Source: Neolewinella litorea
GTDB lineage: Bacteria; Bacteroidota; Bacteroidia; Chitinophagales; Saprospiraceae
Direction: 5' to 3'
DNA length: 64,000 nt
NCBI RefSeq assembly: GCF_004803465.1
Contig: NZ_SRSF01000005.1
Span: 160,165 to 224,164, forward strand
How positions within the stretch are numbered: the first letter of the stretch is position 1; each line of letters begins with the position of its first letter. Both the position numbers and the translations under genes were made by a program. The notes under the pieces were generated by a model, which ran no database searches, was not told where the DNA came from, and saw nothing but the letters and a program-made list of their open reading frames with translations. Below are positions 24,907 through 35,100 of the stretch, in pieces.

Positions 24907-26996
24907 TAATTGTAGTAGCGGAAGGCCCCGTCCTCCGCCGTCACGTGTAACTTTTCCGGATAGGCTTCCCGCCAATCGTTCACGCGGTAGGGCGCGTTGG
25001 AGCCGTCAACCACGATCGGAACCTCCGCCAGCGCGGCGGGTAAAGCCCCGGGGCGGAAGCCGTTGCGCACCAACAACAGGTCGGCATCGGGCCAGGCGGC
25101 CGTGTCCGGATAGGTCCGATCCCCGTCCAGCACCAGCACCCGCCGGTCGAGCAGCCGCAGGAGCGGATAGGCCACGGCCGCCGCCCCCCGGCTCTCCGGG
25201 CGATCGAAGGGCAGGGGAGCGGAGAAGGGCACCCCAAGCTTGCGCCGGAGGGGAGCGACCTGGTAATCGAGTTGGCCCTCCGCGAGCGAATCGCCGATCA
25301 CCGTACCCGCCCGTCCGTCGAATACGTCGATCAGCGTGGCCCGTGGCAGGTGATAGATGGTGAACTGGGGCGGAGTGGGGTTGAGCCAGGGCATGAGCAA
25401 GCCGTAAAGCCCCAAAAGGCCGGCCAGTAGGAGGGCCGCCCACCGGGCCCGATGACTGGGGCGAAAGGCCAGGTAGGCCAGACAACCAATCAAGACCGCC
25501 AAAGTGAGGGCCATAAAGCCGCTGAAGTCGGCAAACTCCAGCGTAGCCCCCGGCAGGAACCGGCAGAAGAAAATGAAGGCATTTTGCAGGTCCACCACCC
25601 CGTTCAGGAGGGTGCCCGTGGGCCACAACCCCAGCCCGAGCGCGGCCAGTAGTCCGTGCAGCAGCCCCAAAGACAGCACGAGGTAAGCAAAGACGATCAC
25701 CAGGGTGCCGCTGAACAGAAAGTAGACCGGGAACTGGCCGAAGTAATACAAGGCGAACGGAAGGGTGCCCAGTTGAGCCGCCGTAGAGACGCTGACGGCA
25801 TCCCAGACCCGCGTCAGCGGCCCCGGCAGGTACAGCAACCGCTGCAGCGGACGGGCGAAGAGAGCGATGCCCGCCACGGCGGCGAAGGACAGTTGGAAAC
25901 CGACCTGGAAGAGTTGCTTGGGCTGCACGACCAGCATCAGGAGGGCGGCGATGGCCAGCAGATTGAAGATGCTGTTGTTGCGGTTCACGGCGCGGCCGAT
26001 CAGTACGATGCTCACCATCAGGGCCGCCCGCTGTACCGAGGCGCTCAGGCCGGTCACCAGGGCAAAGTACCAGACCGCCAGCAGGGTGACCGCCGTGCGC
26101 ACCGCCGACCAGAACGGACGCGCGGGCAGCACCCACCCGAGCAGCTGCATGACGACCAGGGCCAGGATGCCGACGTGGAGTCCCGATACGGCCAGTACGT
26201 GGATGGCCCCGGTATCGGCGTAGGCCGAGCGCACCTCCGCGCCCAGCAGGTCGCGTTTACCCATGATCAGGGCGGCGGCCACGGCCAGGTTGTCGCCCGC
26301 GAGGTAGGGCGTCAGGGTCGCAAACCAGGCATTGCGGGAGCGGTCGGCCAGGACCGCGAGCGAGGAAGTCGGGGCGGGCACCAGACGTTCCCACTCGTGC
26401 GCGTCGGCGTAGGCCCGGTGGTAGATCGACTGTCCGGCCAGGTAGGCCCCGTAATCGAACACCTCCGGATTCAGCGGGGGCGGCACCCTTTCCGGCGTCA
26501 CGTTCAGCAGGACTTCCTCCCCGACGGCGAGCGTGTCGCCCCCTTCCAGGTACGCCAGCAGTTTGCCGCTGACGGGGTGAGTACTCCGGGCGCGGATGAT
26601 GCCTGCCACCTCAACTTCCACGGCCGTACGTCGGGCACCGGGGCGCACGGCCGCCACCGATCCGGCCAGCAGGTCGCCGGCTACATACTGATGCCCGAAG
26701 TTATCCGCGTGGTTGAGGGGGTGCCGCCCGGCGGCGTACCAGCCCCCAAATCCGGTTAGTGCCGCGAGCAGCAGGAGCGAGACAAGCGTAGCCCGACGAG
26801 GATCTGGGCGCGGCCGCAGGTGCAGGGCCAGGGCTAACAGCAGGGCCGTCAGGCACAGGGCGGCGAAGGGCGCGGTGTAACGGTAATCCAGAACCGCGGA
26901 CGCCAGGATACCGGCAGCCAGCGCCGCCACGGGGGGAAGCAACGGGGCGGCAGCCCAAGCGATGGTGGGCCGGTCGGATGCGCTGCGAGGGATCAC
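24903..26996 (-). CDS. comEC: ComEC/Rec2 family competence membrane protein
   Basis: About 697 residues from GTG 26996; an in-frame start at 27050 would overlap the divergent TolC gene, so the shorter form is preferred. The N-terminal hydrophobic helices and an OB-like soluble domain (about 40-210, DUF4131-like) are followed by the Competence domain with DTGAIHVLAVSGLHVGILALV and ASVQRAALMVS. It forms the inner-membrane DNA channel in transformation. The final 150 residues lack the zinc motifs of the metallo-beta-lactamase-like nuclease domain found in full-length ComEC, so this is the short type. Confidence 0.88.
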   Translation of the reverse strand: MIPRSASDRPTIAWAAAPLLPPVAALAAGILASAVLDYRYTAPFAALCLTALLLALALHLRPRPDPRRATLVSLLLLAALTGFGGWYAAGRHPLNHADNFGHQYVAGDLLAGSVAAVRPGARRTAVEVEVAGIIRARSTHPVSGKLLAYLEGGDTLAVGEEVLLNVTPERVPPPLNPEVFDYGAYLAGQSIYHRAYADAHEWERLVPAPTSSLAVLADRSRNAWFATLTPYLAGDNLAVAAALIMGKRDLLGAEVRSAYADTGAIHVLAVSGLHVGILALVVMQLLGWVLPARPFWSAVRTAVTLLAVWYFALVTGLSASVQRAALMVSIVLIGRAVNRNNSIFNLLAIAALLMLVVQPKQLFQVGFQLSFAAVAGIALFARPLQRLLYLPGPLTRVWDAVSVSTAAQLGTLPFALYYFGQFPVYFLFSGTLVIVFAYLVLSLGLLHGLLAALGLGLWPTGTLLNGVVDLQNAFIFFCRFLPGATLEFADFSGFMALTLAVLIGCLAYLAFRPSHRARWAALLLAGLLGLYGLLMPWLNPTPPQFTIYHLPRATLIDVFDGRAGTVIGDSLAEGQLDYQVAPLRRKLGVPFSAPLPFDRPESRGAAAVAYPLLRLLDRRVLVLDGDRTYPDTAAWPDADLLLVRNGFRPGALPAALAEVPIVVDGSNAPYRVNDWREAYPEKLHVTAEDGAFRYYNY

Positions 26997-27010
26997 CGAC
27001 CGAAAGGTAG

Positions 27011-27018
27011 TATTTTTG
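27011..27018 (+). promoter_or_regulatory. possible -7 element of the TolC-family gene
   Basis: TATTTTTG fits TAnnTTTG exactly and lies 23 bp before the ATG of the TolC-family gene. It lies upstream of the preferred comEC start, which supports the shorter comEC reading. No -33 TTG partner is evident. Confidence 0.4.
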
Positions 27019-27041
27019 GCTTTTTCAACCTTACCCCCGGC

Positions 27042-28385
27042 ATGAACCAAATGTTATTGCTCCTTGCGGTCCTGCTTTGCACCTGCGTCCGCGCCCAGGA
27101 GACCCTGACGCTGAGCGATGCCATCCAGCGCGGACTGGAAAACAACTACCAGATCCGCATTGCCGCCAACGAACTCGAGGTGGCCCGCAACAATAACGAC
27201 TACGCCCTCACGCAGAAGTACCCCACCATTTCCCTGGGCATCAACCCCGGCGTAGCCTACCGCAACCAGAGCAACCCCGCCAGCATCGTGGTGCAGAGCG
27301 CCACCACGAGCTACACCCTGGGCCCTTCCGCCAACCTCAACTGGGTGATCTTCAACGGTGGCCGCATCGCCATAAACAAGGAACGCCTGGAAACCCTGGC
27401 CGACCTCAGCGCCGGCCAGCTGCAACTGCAAATCGAAAATACCGTGCAGGACATCATCAACGCCTACTACAACGCCGTGGTGCAGCGCGAGCAGATCGAG
27501 GTGCGCGAGCGGGTGCTGACCCTGAGCCGCGACCGGATCGAGTACCAGCAGGTGCGCCAGGAATTCGGGCAGGGCGGCACCTTTGACGAACTGCAGGCCC
27601 GGGATGCCTACCTCTCCGACTCCTCCGCCCTCACAGTTCAGCGCGTGAGCTACCGCAACGCCGTCCGCAACCTCTTGCAGGCGATGGGCAGCGACGACCT
27701 GAACCAGGAGGTAGAGCTCGCCGATGACCTGGTGTACGACCCCACCGACTACGATGCCGCGGCCCTGGAAGATCAATTGATCGCCGCCAACCGGACCCTG
27801 CAGAACCTGCTCATCAATCGCGACCTGGCAGCCCTGCAGACCCAGCTGGTGGAAAGCGAATACAAGCCCACCGTAGGCATCGGGGCCGGCTTCGGCTACG
27901 ACTTGGCGGTACAGACGGGTACCCAGACCTTTGAATTCGGTGGCGACCAGCCGGGGCGCGAGCAGGAGCTGCCCGGCGTGGCGGCCCGGACGATTACCGG
28001 TAACGTGGGCTTCACGGCCAGCTACCTGCTGTTCGACGGCGGTAACCGGCGCGTGCGCGAGCAATCAGCACGCCTGCAGGAGATCACCGCCCAGCTCGAC
28101 TACCAGTCGGCCCGCCAACAACTGCGCACGGCCCTGCTGAATACACTGGCCCTATACGAAAACCAGGCCCGCATCATCGGCATCACCCAGGACCTGATCG
28201 CGAACGCCGAGCGCAACCTCGAGATCGCCGAGGAGCGCTTCCGGGGCGGGACCATCAACAGCTTCGACTACCGGCAGATCCAGCTCAATTACGCGAACGC
28301 GGAATTCCAGTTGCTCAACGCCCTGCTCAACCTCAAGAATACCGAGACCGAGCTGCTGCGCGTGACCGGTCAGATCATCCGCTAG
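27042..28385 (+). CDS. TolC family outer-membrane efflux protein
   Basis: 447-residue outer-membrane channel subunit with signal peptide (about 1-18, cleavage near VRAQ). Two OEP repeats are seen: LSDAIQRGLENNYQIRIAANELEVARNN near the N-terminus and the second around 235-410, ending in IAEERFRGGTINSFDYRQIQLNYANAE. Long alpha-helical segments alternate with short beta strands. The partner membrane-fusion and inner-membrane pump genes are not in the window, so the system it serves is unknown. ruvA follows after 36 bp. Confidence 0.92.
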   Translation: MNQMLLLLAVLLCTCVRAQETLTLSDAIQRGLENNYQIRIAANELEVARNNNDYALTQKYPTISLGINPGVAYRNQSNPASIVVQSATTSYTLGPSANLNWVIFNGGRIAINKERLETLADLSAGQLQLQIENTVQDIINAYYNAVVQREQIEVRERVLTLSRDRIEYQQVRQEFGQGGTFDELQARDAYLSDSSALTVQRVSYRNAVRNLLQAMGSDDLNQEVELADDLVYDPTDYDAAALEDQLIAANRTLQNLLINRDLAALQTQLVESEYKPTVGIGAGFGYDLAVQTGTQTFEFGGDQPGREQELPGVAARTITGNVGFTASYLLFDGGNRRVREQSARLQEITAQLDYQSARQQLRTALLNTLALYENQARIIGITQDLIANAERNLEIAEERFRGGTINSFDYRQIQLNYANAEFQLLNALLNLKNTETELLRVTGQIIR

Positions 28386-28421
28386 GGCCGCAAGCACGGG
28401 CCGAAACGCTACCTTGCGCGC

Positions 28422-29015
28422 ATGATCGCGTACGTAAAGGGCACCGTGGCCCACAAGAACCCTTCCTTCGTAGTGGTGGAGGCCGGGGGCATCGGCTACC
28501 ACATCAACATCAGTCTGTACACCTATACCCGCATCGAGGGTGCCCAGACCGTGACCCTGCTGACCCACTTCCACGTGAAGGAGGACCAGCAGACGCTGTT
28601 CGGCTTCTACGAAGAGCAGGAGCGCAACCTCTTTCGGCTACTTATCTCGGTGAGCGGGGTGGGACCGGCCACGGCCCTGGTGGTGCTCTCGAGCATGAAC
28701 GCCGAGGAGCTGCGCGCCGCGGTGATCGGGGAGGACGTGAGCACCATCCGCAAGGTGAAGGGGATCGGTCCGAAAACGGCCCAGCGGATCATTCTGGACC
28801 TCAAGGACAAGATGATCAAGGAATCTGGCGAATCCCCGACAATGCTATCGCCGCAAAGCAATACGCTTAGGAGCGAGGCGTTATCAGCCTTGGTTAACCT
28901 GGGCTTTGGCCGGCCCGCCGTTCAACGCGCGTTAAATCGGGTACTTGCGGCCCATCCTCAGACGGCTACGCCGGAAGACCTGATCAAGCTCGCGTTGCGT
29001 GAACTGTCTTCCTAG
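28422..29015 (+). CDS. ruvA: Holliday junction branch migration protein RuvA
   Basis: 197-residue tetrameric junction-binding subunit of RuvAB. Domain I (OB fold) starts MIAYVKGTVAHKNPSFVVVEAGGIGYHINIS; domain II carries two helix-hairpin-helix motifs (LLISVSGVGPATALVVLSS and IRKVKGIGPKTAQRIILDLKD); domain III (about 150-197) is the flexible RuvB-binding three-helix end. Complete. A TACCTTGC motif at 28410-28417 is a weak promoter candidate. It lies directly upstream of sprA, the arrangement common in Bacteroidota. Confidence 0.97.
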   Translation: MIAYVKGTVAHKNPSFVVVEAGGIGYHINISLYTYTRIEGAQTVTLLTHFHVKEDQQTLFGFYEEQERNLFRLLISVSGVGPATALVVLSSMNAEELRAAVIGEDVSTIRKVKGIGPKTAQRIILDLKDKMIKESGESPTMLSPQSNTLRSEALSALVNLGFGRPAVQRALNRVLAAHPQTATPEDLIKLALRELSS

Positions 29016-29124
29016 TCCCGGCCCTCTGTTGACTGTCTAACTACCTCCCGTAACTACCAGCGGGAAAACGCTTTAAGCCCGCCGCCCTTACTTCATACCC
29101 GGGGGTCAGGAAGGATTGCATCGT

Positions 29125-32100
29125 ATGAACAAGACACTACTCTCTCTTTGTGTTGCCCTGGTTTCCCTCAGTTTCACCATCGTGCCCTACCGCACGGAGG
29201 CTGACGCCGTGGCCAGCCGCGAAGCTGCCCTTTCCTTTCTTTCACCGGTCCTGACGGACACCCTGCCCCCCCTGCGCGACCGCCGCCGCGACTTCATCAC
29301 CGACCCCAACCGCAACCCCGTCGACCTGCGCGACCCCGCCGGCGTGGAGAAGACCGTGGAGTACGACCCCGCCACCGGCCGCTACATCGTACGCGAGCGC
29401 CTTGGGGAGATCGACTTCCGCCCGCCCACCTACCTGACCTTCGAGGAATACTTTGAATACCGGCAGCGGGAAGACCAGCGCCGCTACTTCAACAACCTGG
29501 CCGGGGTGGGCAACCCCGAGGACTTCGTCAGTGTGGGCGACCCGCTGGCCGACATCGAGCTGGACCCCGACCTGGTCAACAATCTCTTCGGCGGCACCGA
29601 GATCAGCATCCAGCCGCAGGGCAGCGTCGACCTCAGCTTCGGCCTGAACTACCAGTACCAGGACAACCCCTTCATCGTGGAGCGCTTCCGGCGCAATACC
29701 ATTTTCGACTTCGATATGGACATCCAGATGAACGTGACCGGGCAGATCGGCGACAAGCTCAAGCTCAACACCAACTACAACACCGGAGCCAACTTCAACT
29801 TCGACAACCAGATCAAGCTCGACTACAACAGCGAGGCCTTCGGCGAGGACGACATCATCCGCAAGATCGAGGCCGGCGACGTGAGCCTGCCCCTGCGCGG
29901 TACCCTGATCGAGGGCGCCCAGTCGCTGTTCGGACTCAAAACCGAGCTGCAGTTCGGCCACCTGCGCCTGACGGCCATCGCCAGCCAGCAGCGGTCGCAG
30001 CGCGAAAAACTGACCATCGAGGGCGGCAGCCAGCTCCAGGAATTCGAGGTCTACGCCGACGAGTACGACGAAAACCGCCACTTCTTCCTCAGCCACTACA
30101 ACCGCGAGGTGTACGAGGAAGCCCTGAGCAACCTGCCGCAGATCCAGACCCTCTTCCACCTGGAAAATATCGAGGTCTGGATCACCAACGACCGCAATGA
30201 GGTACTGGACGTGCGCGACATCGTGGCCTTCGCCGATCTTGGTGAGCCCACCCGTCTGACGAACCCCCGGGCCGTCGGGCAGTTCCCCACGCCCCGCTAC
30301 CAGGAGATTTGCGACGGTCGCCCCCTGCCCGAGAACGGGGCCAACGACCTCTACGGCCGCCTCGTGGCCCAGGAGGAGAACCTGCGCGACATCGACCGCA
30401 CGGTGGCGGTGCTGCAATCGGCCCAGTTCGGCCTCGAGCAGATCCGCGACTTCGAGAAGGTGTCGGCCCGCAAGCTCGACCCCCGTGAGTACACCGTCAA
30501 TCCGGAGCTCGGCTTCATCTCCCTCAATATCAACGTACAGCCCGACCAGGTGGTGGCCGTCTCTTACCGCTACAAGTACAACGGAGAGATCTTCAAGGTG
30601 GGCGAACTGTCGGTGAACACCGACAACAGCAGCTCCGACACCAGCAACTTCGCCAACCAGGTGCTCATCACCAAGCTGCTGAAGAGCTCCACCCAGCGGG
30701 TGAGCGAGCCGGCGTGGGACCTGATGATGAAGAACGTCTACTCCCTCGGTGCCTACCAGGTGAACCAGGAGGACTTCCGCCTCGACGTGCAGTACGAGAA
30801 CCCCGGACAGGGCTTCCAGCGCTTCCTGCCCGTACCTACCGACCTGCCCGGCGGTACCTTCAACCCGATCCCCGGCGTGCCGCTGATCCGGGCCTTTAAC
30901 CTCGACCGCCTGAATACCCAGGGCGATCCGCAGCCCGACGGGGTGTTCGACTTCGTGCCGGGCATCACCATAAACCCCTCTACGGGACGCATCTATTTCC
31001 CTGTCCTCGAACCCTTCGGCAGCGACCTGGCCGAGCGCCTGCCACCCGAGGTGGCACCGCGCTTTACCTACCAGGAACTGTACGATTCCACCCTCTTCCA
31101 GGCCCGCGAGTTTCCCGAGAAGAACCGCTTCGCCATCCGGGGCTCCTACAAGTCTACCGTTCAGAGCGAGATCAGCCTCGGCGCCTTCAACATCCCGGCG
31201 GGCTCCGTACGGGTGACGGCCGGCGGCGCACTGCTGGTGGAGGGCCGCGACTATACGGTCGACTACAGCACCGGGCGGGTGCGCATCCTCAACGACGCCA
31301 TCCTCAGCTCCGGCGTACCCATCAACGTAAGCTTCGAGGACAATACGATCTTCAGCCTGCAGACCAAAACCATGCTGGGCCTGCGCGCCGACTACGAGGT
31401 GAACGACAACCTCGCCATCGGTGGCACCTTCATGCAGCTCTTCGAGCGCCCCTTCACCCAGAAGGTGAACCTCGGCGAAGACCCCATCAACAACCGGATA
31501 TACGGCTTTGACGCCACCTACAACCAACCCTCCGGCTGGCTCACGCGCACCCTCGACAAGCTGCCGTTCTTCAGCACCAACGCCCCCTCCAACGTCAGCC
31601 TGACCGCCGAGACCGCCATCCTGGACCCCGGCCACAGCAGGGCCATCAACCTGAGCCGCAGCGAGAAGGGCGGCATCGTCTACCTTGACGACTTCGAGGG
31701 CACGGCCAGCCCCATCGACCTGATGACGCCCGTGCAGCGGTGGTACCTGGCCTCCGTACCGCAGAACGACGCCGGCAACAACAACCCGCTCTTCCCGGAG
31801 GCGCAGTTGCCCGGACTCGTCAGCGGCGCCAACCGCGCCAACCTGAGCTGGTACCGCATCGACCAGAGCGCGCGTAACGCCCTTGACAACAACAACGTCT
31901 ACACCAGCGTGGTGCCGCAGCAGGAGGTCTTCCCCTTCTTCGACGCGGGGGCCGGGCGGCGCGGACTGTTCCAGTTCTTCACCTTCGACATGTCGTTCTA
32001 CCCGAACGAGCGTGGGCCCTATAACTTCGACACCCCCTCGGGCTACCCCGGCCTGACCGCCGGTGCCCTGCCCGACCAGGGCGACCCCCTGACCCCGGTG

Positions 32101-35100
32101 AAACTGCTCGACCCCGCCAGTCGCTGGGGCGGCATCATGCGGGAGATGACGACGACCGACTTCCAGTCGTCCAACATCGAATTCATCGAATTCTGGATGC
32201 TCTCGCCCTTCCTCGACCCCCAAAACGGTCGGCAGGCTGCTCCGGACGCCGCCGACAAGCAGGGTACGCTCTACATTAACCTCGGCAACGTAAGCGAGGA
32301 CATCCTCAAGGACAGCCGCAAGTTCTTCGAGAACGGATTGCCCACCCCCCTTAACCCGCGGCGGCCCGTGGACCGGACAGTTTGGTCGCGCGTACCCGTG
32401 GCCCAGCAGATCACCCAGGGCTTCGACAACGACCCCGAGAGCCGGAAAGCGCAGGACGTCGGCCTGGACGGATTCGATGACGACGGTGAGCGGGAGCACT
32501 TCGCCGACTACCTGGCCGCCTTCGCGGGCAACCCCCAGGTGCAGCAACGGCTGGCCGAAGACGTGTCGAACGACAACTTCTACTACTTCAACGACCAGGA
32601 ACGCTTCGGCGAGGACGTGAGCCTGCTCACGCGCTACAAGAACTTCAACAACACCCAGGGCAACTCCGCGGCCAACGACAACACCAACAACAACCTGCGG
32701 CAGTCGGCCACCAACCTGCCCGACGACGAGGACCTCAACCAGGACAATACCCTCAACGAATCCGAGAGCTACTTCCAGTACGAGATTCCCTTCGTGCAGT
32801 CGGCCGTGAACCCCCGGGAACTGGACGTGGAGGCCACCCCCTTCATCACCGACCGCATCGAGGACGTGGGCGGGACGGGCCGCATCTGGTACCGCTTCCG
32901 CATCCCCCTGAATACCGACCAGAAGACCTCCGTGGGCGGCATCCAGGACTTCCGGTCGATCCGCTTCATGCGCATGTTCATGAAGGATTTCGAGGCACCG
33001 GTGACCCTGCGCTTCGCCGAATTCGAACTGGTGCGCAACAGCTGGCGCCGCTACAACCGTCCCTTCCAGACCGGCCCGATCATCGGGGGTGAGGAAGACA
33101 CAGAATTCTTTATTGACGCCGTCAACATCGAGGAGAACAGTCGCCGGCAACCCTTCAACTACGTGCTGCCCAACGGCATCCGTCGGGAGCAGAGCCTAGG
33201 CCTGGTGACCACCCTGCAGAACGAGCAGTCGCTGGCCCTGAAAGTGCAGAACCTGCAGCCCAGCGACAGCCGCGCCGTGTTCAAGTACACGGAAACCGAC
33301 CTGCGCCTCTACGAGCGCCTGAAAATGTTCGTCCACGCCGAAGCCACCGGGGAGAGCCGCATCGACCGGCCCAAGGACGGCGAGCTGCGCCTCTTCATGC
33401 GCCTGGGCTCCGACTTCGAGCAGAACTACTACGAGTACGAAGTGCCCCTGGCGCTCTCCGACACCACCGGACTGGACGGGCTCAACCCCAACGGCACGGC
33501 CTACGCCGATTCCGTCTGGCTGCCGGAGAACGAGGTCGACCTGCCCCTGGAACTCCTGCGCGAATTGAAGTTGGAGCGCAACAACAGCAGCGTACCCTCC
33601 GACGCCACCTACGAACAGAGCTACTCGCCGGGAGACGGCATCAACCATACCCTGCGCATCAAGGGTAACCCCAACCTGGGCTTCGTGAAGGTCTTCATGA
33701 TCGGCGTCCGCAACGAAAAGGACCTGGACAACGACGGCATCAGCGCCGAGGTGTGGGTGAACGAACTGCGCCTGGAGGGGCTCGACGAGCGGGGCGGCGT
33801 GGCCGCCATCGCCCGCGCCGACGTGCAGCTGGCCGACCTGGGTAACCTCACCGCCGCCGTCAACTACAGCAGCATCGGATTCGGGGCCCTGGACAACAGC
33901 GTCGTGGAGCGCAACCGCTTCAAGACCGCCGGCTACGACCTGGCCACTACCCTGAGCTTCAACCGCTTCCTACCCACCCGCTGGGGCGTGAATTTGCCGG
34001 TTTACCTGCAACACAGCAAGCAGGTGAGTACCCCCGAGTACGACCCCTATGACTACGATATTCCGCTGCAGGACAAGCTCCGGGCCGCCGAAAGCCCGGT
34101 CGTGCGCGACAGCATCCGCGAGCAGGCCCAGGAGATCGACAAGATCACGGCCGTCAACCTCAACAACGTCAGCATCGCCCCCTCGACGCGGCGCACCAAG
34201 CCCAGCCCGATCGATCCGGCCAACTTCTCGGTCAGCTACGGTTACACCAAGAACGAACACAGTGACCCCTACATCCAGTCGGAAGTCGTGCGGGACCACA
34301 CCGGGGCTTTGGACTATACCTACAGCCGCGCCCAACCCAAGAGCTTTGAGCCCTTCAAAGGCATCGAGAGCAAGTACCTGCGCCTGCTCAGCGAGTTCAA
34401 CCTGAACCCGCTGCCGAATACGGTAAGCATCACCAACGTGATCAACCGCAGCTTCGCCACCACCAGCTACCGCTTTGCCGGGGTCGACGAGAAGTTCAAT
34501 ACCTTCTTCAACAAGCGCTTCATCTGGAACCGCAGCTACGACGTGCAGTGGAACCTCACGCGAAGTCTGCGCCTGGGCTTTAACGCCAACATGAACACGA
34601 CGATCGACGAGCCCGACGAGAACGATATCGTCGTACTGCCCGAGGAGGAAGCCCAGCAGATCCGCCGCGACAGCATCTGGAGCAACCTGCTCAACGGCGG
34701 TCGGCCCAAGCAGTACAACCACACCATCAACGCCAGCTACCAGCTGCCGCTGCGCTACCTGCCCTTCCTCGACTTCGTCGACGTGCGCGCCCAGTATCTC
34801 GGCAATTACACCTGGGCCGCCGCGCCGCTGCTGATCCAGGAGCGCGGACTGGGCAACATCATCCAGAACAGCCAGCAACGGCAGGTGACGGCCGACCTCA
34901 ACTTTGAGCGCTTTTACGACCAGATTCCCTTCCTGCGCGCCGCCAACCAGGCGGGGCGGCAGCGCCGGCCGACCCGGCAAACCGGTCGGCAGTCCAACAA
35001 CAATGAGACGGCCGCGGGCGGCAGTTCCTTCCTCCGGCCCCTGCTGGCCATCCGGCGGGCGCGGTTCACCTACAGTGAGGACTTCACGACCGTCATTCCC

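Noticed and set aside
29242..33150. Long minus-strand open frame (about 1300 codons) opposite sprA
   Set aside because: It is antisense to a well-supported gene. High GC with G/C-rich third positions leaves opposite frames free of stops, and its translation is low-complexity Val/Gly/Leu-rich.
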